A stretch of DNA of 11,925 nucleotides. Origin: an uncultured Propionibacteriaceae bacterium (lineage in GTDB: Bacteria; Actinomycetota; Actinomycetes; Propionibacteriales; Propionibacteriaceae). Within the stretch, counting starts at the first letter, position 1; the number at the start of each line of letters is the position of its first letter. The notes beneath the pieces are model-generated. The model was given only the letters and a program-made list of their open reading frames with translations. It searched no databases and was not told the origin of the DNA. This document shows positions 6,720 to 11,925 of this stretch, piece after piece. A program made the position numbers and the translations under genes. Location: the NCBI GenBank assembly GCA_945875065.1, contig CAMCJC010000044.1, forward strand, positions 1-11,925, written 5' to 3'.

Positions 6720-8016
6720 TCGTCACCTCCCTGGCCGACAGGCGTGCTGCACGACGCCCGTCCATCTCCTCGACGGTGAAGCGCCACGCTGATGCCCCCT
6801 CACCCTCCCCGGGTTCAACAGGTGCGAGCTCAGCGATGATCGACGCACCGACGCTCGGTAGCCGGCCGAGGCGCGCCATCACGTAGCCTGCGACGGTGTC
6901 GTACGGTCCGTCGGGAATCACATGGCCGGTAAGTTGGGCGAACTCCTCGATCGTGGTGAGGCCGTCGAGGCGGGTGAGTGGGTCGGCCTTGGACTCGTCG
7001 TCGACGTCGTACTCGTCGGTGATGTCGCCGATGAGCTCCTCGACTAGGTCCTCGAGGGTGACGATGCCGGCGGTGCCGCCGTACTCGTCCCGCACAATCG
7101 CCAGATGCGCTTTCGCGGCGCGCATCGCGCTAAGCGCGCGCAGCAGCTTGACGGTTTCGGGAAGGCTGAGCACGGGACGCACAATGGACCGGAGTTGCCC
7201 GGTGCGGTCGTCGAGATCCATCAGATCGCGCACGTGGCAGAACCCGATGATCCTGTCGACCGAGCCGTCGGTCACCGGGTAGCGGGAGTGGGGCGCGCCC
7301 AGCACCTCGCGGTAAGCCAGACGCAGCGGCATGTCGGCCGGGAGGAAGTCGACCTCGGTGCGCGGCACCATCACCTCACGCAGACTCAACTGCCCGGCAT
7401 CGAAGACCTCATCGACGATGCTGCGTTCTTCCTTGCCCAGGGTGGTGGAGACCGAAACCATGGCGCGCAGTTCCTCGTCGCTGACGGTGTCCTTCGACAA
7501 CCGGGGATCACCGCCGAGGACGCGCACGACGGCGTCGGTCGAGACCCCGAGGAACCAAATGACGGGCCGGGTGATAACGGCGATACCGGAGACGATGGGG
7601 GCCAGGGCGAGTGCGAAGCCCTCAGCGCGCTGCATGGCTAAGCGCTTGGCGCTGAGCTCGCCGATCACGATCGAGAAATACGAGATCACGATGGTGACAG
7701 CTACGAGCGACAGCGGCCCCGCAACGGGCTCGGGTAGGCCCCAGCCCTGCAGCACGGGGGCCAGCGAGTTGGCGATCGTGGCGCCGCCGAAAGCGGCCGA
7801 CAGAAACCCGGACAGGGTAACGCCGATCTGCACGGCGGACAGGAACAGGTTCGGGTCCGAGGTGAGACGCTCGATGGCGCGCCCGCGTTTACCTTTGAGC
7901 GCCAGTTGGCGAATCTGGGATTCGCGGAGAGTCACCAACGCCATCTCGGCGGCAGCGAACGTACCTCCGATGAGGATGAACAGCGCGATCAGCGCGACAT
8001 CGCCGACAACCGACAT
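6703..8016 (-). CDS. CNNM/CorC-type membrane protein: DUF21, CBS pair, CorC_HlyC domain
   Basis: This 437-residue inner-membrane protein is often labelled hemolysin-like, although the family is better linked to magnesium or cobalt ion efflux and homeostasis. The N-terminal DUF21 part (about 1-175) has hydrophobic segments near 5-24, 57-79, 98-120 and 135-157, including FAAAEMALVTLRESQ (20-34) and the family-typical VIGELSAKRLA (117-127). A linker with LREVMVPRTEV (212-222) leads into two CBS domains (about 216-275 and 280-336), the second ending in DEYGGTAGIVTLEDLVEELIGDI (310-332, typical of the family). The C-terminal 350-430 region matches the CorC_HlyC domain. The ATG at 8016 shares one base with the purU stop (TGATG). 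Length is normal for the actinobacterial type. Only one copy is present here, whereas some genomes carry two in tandem. Confidence 0.92.
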   Translation of the reverse strand: MSVVGDVALIALFILIGGTFAAAEMALVTLRESQIRQLALKGKRGRAIERLTSDPNLFLSAVQIGVTLSGFLSAAFGGATIANSLAPVLQGWGLPEPVAGPLSLVAVTIVISYFSIVIGELSAKRLAMQRAEGFALALAPIVSGIAVITRPVIWFLGVSTDAVVRVLGGDPRLSKDTVSDEELRAMVSVSTTLGKEERSIVDEVFDAGQLSLREVMVPRTEVDFLPADMPLRLAYREVLGAPHSRYPVTDGSVDRIIGFCHVRDLMDLDDRTGQLRSIVRPVLSLPETVKLLRALSAMRAAKAHLAIVRDEYGGTAGIVTLEDLVEELIGDITDEYDVDDESKADPLTRLDGLTTIEEFAQLTGHVIPDGPYDTVAGYVMARLGRLPSVGASIIAELAPVEPGEGEGASAWRFTVEEMDGRRAARLSAREVTSVPEG

Positions 8017-8855
8017 CAGCGGAAGATCACCGTTCTCGCGCCATCAGTGAGGACCCGGTGGTCCGCGAACAGCCGCACCGCCTCGGCCAGGGTCTGCGAC
8101 TCCTGCGTTTGGCCCTTACGAACCAACTGGGCGACGCTCATCGTGTGGTCGACCCGCACGACGTTCTGCTCAATGATCGGCCCCTCGTCGAGATCGCTGG
8201 TGACGAAATGCGCCGTCGCCCCGATCAGCTTCACGCCACGGTTGTGGGCCTGCCGGTAGGGGTTGGCTCCCTTGAATCCCGGCAGGAATGAGTGGTGAAT
8301 GTTGATGGCGCGGCCCGCTAGCCGCTCGCACATCTCGGGGCTGAGGATCTGCATGTACCGGGCGAGAACCACCAGTTCCACGCCCTGTTCCTCAACGGTG
8401 CGCAACACCTCGGCCTCGAACTCGGCCTTGTTCTCGGGCACAACATAGCGGTGCGTGAACGGGACGCCGTAAAACTCGGCCAATGAGCCCAGGGCCTCAT
8501 GGTTCGCCATCAGCCCAACGACATCGACCGGCAGGTCGCCGCCGCGCCACCGAAACAACAGATCGTTGACGCAGTGGCCGGCCTTCGACGCCAGGATCAG
8601 GGTGCGGGTGGGACGCGAGGCGTCGTGGACCTCGAAGTTTGCCTGGAGCGGGCCGGCGACGGTGCCGACGGCGCGGCGTAGGTCGTCGATGAGGGCACCC
8701 TCGACCGCGATGCGAGTGAAGAACCGGCCAGAATCCGGCGAGGTGAACTGCTGCAGCTCCGTGATGTTGCCCCCGGCCGCTACGATCGCACCTGCCAGCG
8801 AGTGCACGATTCCCGGCCGATCCGGGCAGTCCAGCGTCATCACGAGTTCCTGCAT
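8016..8855 (-). CDS. purU: Formyltetrahydrofolate deformylase
   Basis: This 279-residue cytosolic enzyme hydrolyses 10-formyltetrahydrofolate to formate and tetrahydrofolate, balancing one-carbon pools and supplying formate for purine synthesis. An N-terminal ACT domain (about 3-75, starting VMTLDCPDRPGIV) is followed by the PurU signature SKAGHCVNDLLFR (90-102) and a formyltransferase-like domain. The catalytic residues are N185 and H187 in INIHHSFLPGFKGANPY (184-200) and D223 in SDLDEGP. The ATG at 8855 is chosen because family homology begins directly there and total length matches the usual 280-290. The reading frame stays open upstream to 9272, but that part overlaps the preceding gene in another frame and looks non-coding. 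The ribosome-binding site is weak (AGG nine bases upstream). The stop codon overlaps the next start by one base. Confidence 0.95.
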   Translation of the reverse strand: MQELVMTLDCPDRPGIVHSLAGAIVAAGGNITELQQFTSPDSGRFFTRIAVEGALIDDLRRAVGTVAGPLQANFEVHDASRPTRTLILASKAGHCVNDLLFRWRGGDLPVDVVGLMANHEALGSLAEFYGVPFTHRYVVPENKAEFEAEVLRTVEEQGVELVVLARYMQILSPEMCERLAGRAINIHHSFLPGFKGANPYRQAHNRGVKLIGATAHFVTSDLDEGPIIEQNVVRVDHTMSVAQLVRKGQTQESQTLAEAVRLFADHRVLTDGARTVIFR

Positions 8856-8904
8856 GCGCCGAAGCCTATTGCATTGACGCCGTGGGGATTCGGCCCGGCA
8901 GCCT

Positions 8905-8920
8905 GAGGGAGTCGTCCCTC
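8905..8920 (-). other. Stem-loop in the gap before purU
   Basis: GAGGGA-loop-TCCCTC is a perfect six-pair hairpin with a four-base loop (8911-8914), starting three bases past the stop codon of the PQQ-type gene. No T-run follows, so it may be a weak terminator, a message-end protector or chance. The remaining bases of the 68-base gap (8856-8923) show no clear promoter. Confidence 0.4.
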
Positions 8921-8923
8921 CGG

Positions 8924-10315
8924 TCAGGCGATGACTGCCACCTTCGTGCTGGAATACGCGATGATCCGGTCTCCAGCCGCCAGAACGCCGGTGTACCCGG
9001 CCAGGTCGTAGACATGCGTCGGTTGGGCTTGGCCCGGGGTCACCTCGACCAAAAAGACGCCGCCGTATTGATTCTCGTGAACGCCGAGGAGGGTGCCGTC
9101 GCCCACGGGGAGCATCGACGTGGCTTCGGCTTGGTTGTGCTCTGCGAGCTCGAAGCGACCAGTTCCGGGGTCGACGATGCCACTCGCCCAGGTCGGGTAG
9201 GTCTGGGCAACGACGAGTTGGTCGCCTATCGCCAGCAGGCTCAGGGCTCGCTCGCCCCGGTCCATGCGCCACCGCTCCTGTCCGGTGGCGGGATCAATGT
9301 TGATGAAGGTCTGGGCGTTCTCTAAGAACAGCAGCCCACCGATGCCCAACAGGCTGGGCTCGGTGACACTCCGATTCCAGATCTCGGCACCGTCGCGGTA
9401 GCCACGCAGGGTACCGTCGGCGTAGTCGGCGACCGCCACTACGTCACCTGCCCGCTGGAACGTGGCGGTCTCAGGCAACCAGTCCGGTCGCTCCCCGGTG
9501 GCCAGGTCAAGGGTGGCCGAGCAGACGACCGGGCGGTTCTGCCCCAGCGGCTGGAGGCAAATCTCGAGGCGCCCGTCGACCTCCTCGAAGAGGGGTTGGA
9601 CATCGCCGAACGCGAGGTCGAGAGGGGCGTCCCACTGCTTGGTGAAGTCGGCGAAGGATGTGTAGCGGGAAACGTACCCGATGCCCGCCTCCTCCCAGAG
9701 CCGATAGACCGCGCCCGAGGAGACTTCGAAATACGAGCCGTCCGGGACAGTGAGGGTACGCTCAATGGTCCCGTTGCCCGTGTCGATCAGGGCTAGCTGC
9801 AGATCGGTCGTCTCGTCTCCCCGCCAAGTCGCGGCAACATGGTCGCCAGCCAGCTGCGCGAACGTGAAGGCGTACGGGCTGCCGTCCATCTGATCGGCAA
9901 GGTCGACGCGCCACAGCTCTGCCCCGTCGTCGTAGGAGCGCATCGCCACCTCGGTGCCGACACCCCCAAACTGCGGCGTGGTCAATAGACCGTTAGGGGT
10001 GTCGAGGATGAGCTCCTCGGCCCTGAGCTCTGAGGCCCAAGCGAGGTCTGCGACTTGCGGTGACGATGCCGCCGGCGTGGGCGCGGCACCGTCGCCGGCG
10101 CGGCGGGCCAGCAACGCCGCGACGATGATCACGGCCGTCGCAACCACCACCGCAGCCACTAGCAGCCCGGTGCGTCGCGGCGGCGCGGCGTCATCCGGTT
10201 CGCGTTCCGGCGCCTCAGGCTCGGAAAGCTCTGGTACGACCGGGGCGGGCGGTTGGAAGGCCGGGCCGACCTCGGCCGGTTCGGGATGCGGCGCGTTTGG
10301 ACGCTCGCCCGTCAC
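8924..10315 (-). CDS. Single-pass membrane protein with extracytoplasmic PQQ-like beta-propeller domain
   Basis: I recognise no specific function. The 463-residue product has a Pro/Glu-rich, acidic cytoplasmic tail (1-46), a short basic patch (RR at 47-48) and one membrane helix (about 50-71) followed by RR. A short Ala/Pro/Ser linker then leads to a large outside domain from about residue 90. That domain has recurring D-G-x-E-x-W or D-x-x-T-G-x-x-x-W stretches (DDGAELWRVDL 129-139, YRDGAEIWNRSV 306-317, NIDPATGQERWRMDRG 339-354), as in PQQ-type propeller blades. C253 and C265 could form a disulfide. The start is GTG at 10315, seven bases after AGGA (10323-10326), and 28 bases downstream of cobQ, so it may be co-transcribed with the cobalamin genes. 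Binding of PQQ itself is unlikely to follow from these repeats alone; a scaffold or sensor role is speculation. Confidence 0.8.
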   Translation of the reverse strand: MTGERPNAPHPEPAEVGPAFQPPAPVVPELSEPEAPEREPDDAAPPRRTGLLVAAVVVATAVIIVAALLARRAGDGAAPTPAASSPQVADLAWASELRAEELILDTPNGLLTTPQFGGVGTEVAMRSYDDGAELWRVDLADQMDGSPYAFTFAQLAGDHVAATWRGDETTDLQLALIDTGNGTIERTLTVPDGSYFEVSSGAVYRLWEEAGIGYVSRYTSFADFTKQWDAPLDLAFGDVQPLFEEVDGRLEICLQPLGQNRPVVCSATLDLATGERPDWLPETATFQRAGDVVAVADYADGTLRGYRDGAEIWNRSVTEPSLLGIGGLLFLENAQTFINIDPATGQERWRMDRGERALSLLAIGDQLVVAQTYPTWASGIVDPGTGRFELAEHNQAEATSMLPVGDGTLLGVHENQYGGVFLVEVTPGQAQPTHVYDLAGYTGVLAAGDRIIAYSSTKVAVIA

Positions 10316-10343
10316 GGTGTCGTCCTGACCAAGCCCCCTACGT

Positions 10344-11774
10344 TCACCTTGCGACCTCCAACAGTGCGGCTACATCTAGGTGCTCCTCGCAGGCATCCGC
10401 GAGGCGCTCAATCATGGCCTCCCGCTGCGCGGCGAAACCAGGGGCGCCCTCGACGGCCCGCCAGCTGCTGCCAACCTGTTCGGCAACCTCCCGCAGGAAG
10501 GCACGACGGAAGCCGTCTGATTCAAAGGCCCCATGCCACATGGTGCCGTAAACCGCGCCGACACGCCGGCCTTCACAAAAATCCTCACCCAAAGAAGCAA
10601 ACACTCGCCCGTGGTGGATGGTGTAACCCGTGACTTCTTCGCCGCGCCAGGTGCCCGTCGGGCGTCCTAGGACCTTCTCGGCGCCAAAGCGCACCTCGGC
10701 AGGGATGAGGTCGAGCCCTGCGGCATCGCCGTAGCCGGACTCGACGTCGTCGCGGATTCGGGTGGCGAGCATTTGATAGCCGCCGCAAATGCCGACCACG
10801 GGCCGGCCGTTTCTGGCCCGCTCGACGACGGCGTCGGCGATGCCGTACTCGCGCATCCAATTCAGATCGAAGATAGTGGCGCGCGAGCCCGGCAGCACGA
10901 CCAGGTCGGCGTCGCGCACCTCGTTAGGGGAAGCGGTTACGACGACCTGCACGCCCGGCTCAGCGGCCAGCGCGTCAACATCGGTGGCGTTGGATGTGCG
11001 TGGGAAATGGACTACGGCGACGCGCAGCACGCCGTCGCCGGCCCGCAGGGCGCGCGAGCCGATGGTAAGGGCATCCTCTCCGTCGAGCCACACGTCGGGG
11101 AGCCACGGCAGCACCCCGTAGTTCCGCATGCCGGTGCGGCGGGTCAGCTCCTCCAGACCAGGGTTGAGGACGGTAACATCGCCGCGAAACTTGTTGATCA
11201 GATACCCGGCCAGGCGGTCACGATCGGCTTGGGCGACGATGCCGTGGGTACCGAAGATTGCGGCTAGCGCGCCGCCACGGTCGATGTCGGCGGCTAGCAC
11301 GACCGGTAGGTCGAAGCGTTCCGCCAGCCCGAAGTTTACGTAGTCGCCGGCGCGGAGGTTGATCTCGGCAGGCGAGCCGGCGCCCTCGCAGAGCACGAGG
11401 TCATAGGCCGCAGCGAGCTCGCGGTAGGCCTCGAACGCGGCCTCGGCGAGGTGACGGCGTCCCGTCGCATACTCCCCCGCGTCGAGCTGTCCCGCGGGCT
11501 GGCCGCGCAGCACGACGAAACTGCGCCGATCGCTGCCCGGTTTGAGCAGCACCGGATTGAGGATGCTTGCGGGCGTCACGCCCGCGGCCAAGGCCTGCAG
11601 GTACTGGGCGCGGCCGATCTCGCCATCAGCGCAGACCATCGAGTTGTTGGACATGTTCTGCGACTTGAACGGGGCCACCCGAACGCCGCGCCGCCTCAGC
11701 GCGCGTGCCAGACCGGTAACCACCAGCGACTTGCCGGCATCCGAGGCGGTCCCGACGATCAGCAGTCCAGTCAT
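10344..11774 (-). CDS. cobQ: Cobyric acid synthase, glutamine-hydrolysing
   Basis: This 476-residue enzyme amidates the b, d, e and g side chains of adenosylcobyrinic acid a,c-diamide, using glutamine and ATP, to give adenosylcobyric acid. The ATP-binding domain has P-loop GTASDAGKS (8-16), APFKSQNMSNNSMV (34-47) and CEGAGSPAEINLR (129-141). The glutaminase domain has PGSRATIFDLNWMRE (295-309), the nucleophile C330 in GICGGYQML (328-336) and the catalytic histidine H414 in GTMWHGAFES. I choose the ATG at 11774: GGAG (11781-11784) is six bases upstream, it forms an ATGA overlap with the cobD stop, and it gives the usual family N-terminus. An ATG at 11786 would add four residues and lacks a good site. 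Length is slightly short but normal for the family. It is very likely in one operon with cobD. Confidence 0.96.
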   Translation of the reverse strand: MTGLLIVGTASDAGKSLVVTGLARALRRRGVRVAPFKSQNMSNNSMVCADGEIGRAQYLQALAAGVTPASILNPVLLKPGSDRRSFVVLRGQPAGQLDAGEYATGRRHLAEAAFEAYRELAAAYDLVLCEGAGSPAEINLRAGDYVNFGLAERFDLPVVLAADIDRGGALAAIFGTHGIVAQADRDRLAGYLINKFRGDVTVLNPGLEELTRRTGMRNYGVLPWLPDVWLDGEDALTIGSRALRAGDGVLRVAVVHFPRTSNATDVDALAAEPGVQVVVTASPNEVRDADLVVLPGSRATIFDLNWMREYGIADAVVERARNGRPVVGICGGYQMLATRIRDDVESGYGDAAGLDLIPAEVRFGAEKVLGRPTGTWRGEEVTGYTIHHGRVFASLGEDFCEGRRVGAVYGTMWHGAFESDGFRRAFLREVAEQVGSSWRAVEGAPGFAAQREAMIERLADACEEHLDVAALLEVAR

Positions 11775-11925
11775 CGATCTCTCCATCCCAGCCAGGCTGC
11801 CGCGGCGGCCGTGGCCGTCCAGGTGACGGCCGTTACCAGGCGGGCGGCCTTGCGAACCTCGGCCGCCCGGGGACGTGGCCCATCTCCCAAGGCGGGTCGG
11901 GACTCGACCCGGGGTCCGGTACGGT
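11771..11925 (-). CDS. cobD: Cobalamin biosynthesis protein CobD/CbiB, C-terminal end only
   Basis: Only the last 51 codons lie in the window; the rest continues beyond position 11925. The frame reads RPALGDGPRPRAAEVRKAAR and then a hydrophobic tail ending WLGWRDR, stop TGA at 11771-11773. R-P-x-L-G-D-G followed by a basic helix and a final hydrophobic segment is how CobD/CbiB proteins end. The enzyme is membrane-bound and joins aminopropanol (or its phosphate) to adenosylcobyric acid to give adenosylcobinamide, the step right after CobQ. The stop overlaps the cobQ start as ATGA, which supports both the frame and the operon. The fragment is short, so the call rests on the ending motif and the context. 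Confidence 0.78.
   Translation of the reverse strand, partial: RTGPRVESRPALGDGPRPRAAEVRKAARLVTAVTWTATAAAAAWLGWRDR
11781..11784 (-). promoter_or_regulatory. Ribosome-binding site that decides the cobQ start
   Basis: GGAG on the minus strand lies six bases before the ATG at 11774 and within the last codons of cobD. It argues against the ATG at 11786, which is upstream of the site. Confidence 0.55.

Noticed and set aside
8856..9272. Upstream in-frame extension of purU to an ATG-like start at 9272
   Set aside because: The extra 139 residues are Arg/Pro-rich, match nothing in the PurU family, and overlap the same-strand PQQ-type gene in another frame. The ATG at 8855 gives the normal length.

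Overview
The window is about 12 kb of GC-rich DNA in which every gene I can support lies on the minus strand, so the biological reading order runs from position 11925 down to 1. GTG starts, strong AGGAGG-type ribosome-binding sites, many start/stop overlaps, an actinobacterial-type cytidine deaminase (CAEC zinc site) and a cobalamin pathway together suggest an actinomycete. A Propionibacteriaceae-like host is a reasonable guess, but this is inference from gene content and style only. No mobile element, CRISPR array, tRNA or rRNA is visible.

Layout in transcription order. (1) 11925-10344 is the end of a cobalamin biosynthesis stretch: the last 51 codons of cobD/cbiB, then cobyric acid synthase cobQ, joined by an ATGA overlap. 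(2) 10315-8924, 28 bases further on, encodes a single-pass membrane protein with a PQQ-type repeat domain outside the membrane; its function is unknown. A short hairpin follows its stop codon. (3) 8855-5505 is a tightly packed trio: purU (formyltetrahydrofolate deformylase), a CNNM/CorC-type DUF21-CBS membrane protein, and an aminoglycoside-phosphotransferase-fold kinase with an extra N-terminal domain. It ends in a likely intrinsic terminator at 5478-5495. (4) 5418-1 is a nucleoside-uptake operon: BMP-family lipoprotein, double-domain ATPase, two permeases, then cytidine deaminase, which runs off the window edge.

The last operon makes a coherent pathway. The lipoprotein captures nucleosides, the ABC complex imports them, and cytidine deaminase starts their salvage by converting cytidine to uridine. 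A GC-rich hairpin sits between the lipoprotein gene and the membrane-complex genes, where it could let the binding protein be made in excess. Junctions at 1540-1543, 2694-2697 and 6703-6719 share a design in which the upstream protein ends in (K/R)-E-V codons that also form the ribosome-binding site of the next gene.

I see no clearly novel multi-gene system. The least explained parts are the PQQ-type membrane protein, the kinase-fold protein with its N-terminal domain, and the N-terminal membrane extension of one permease.
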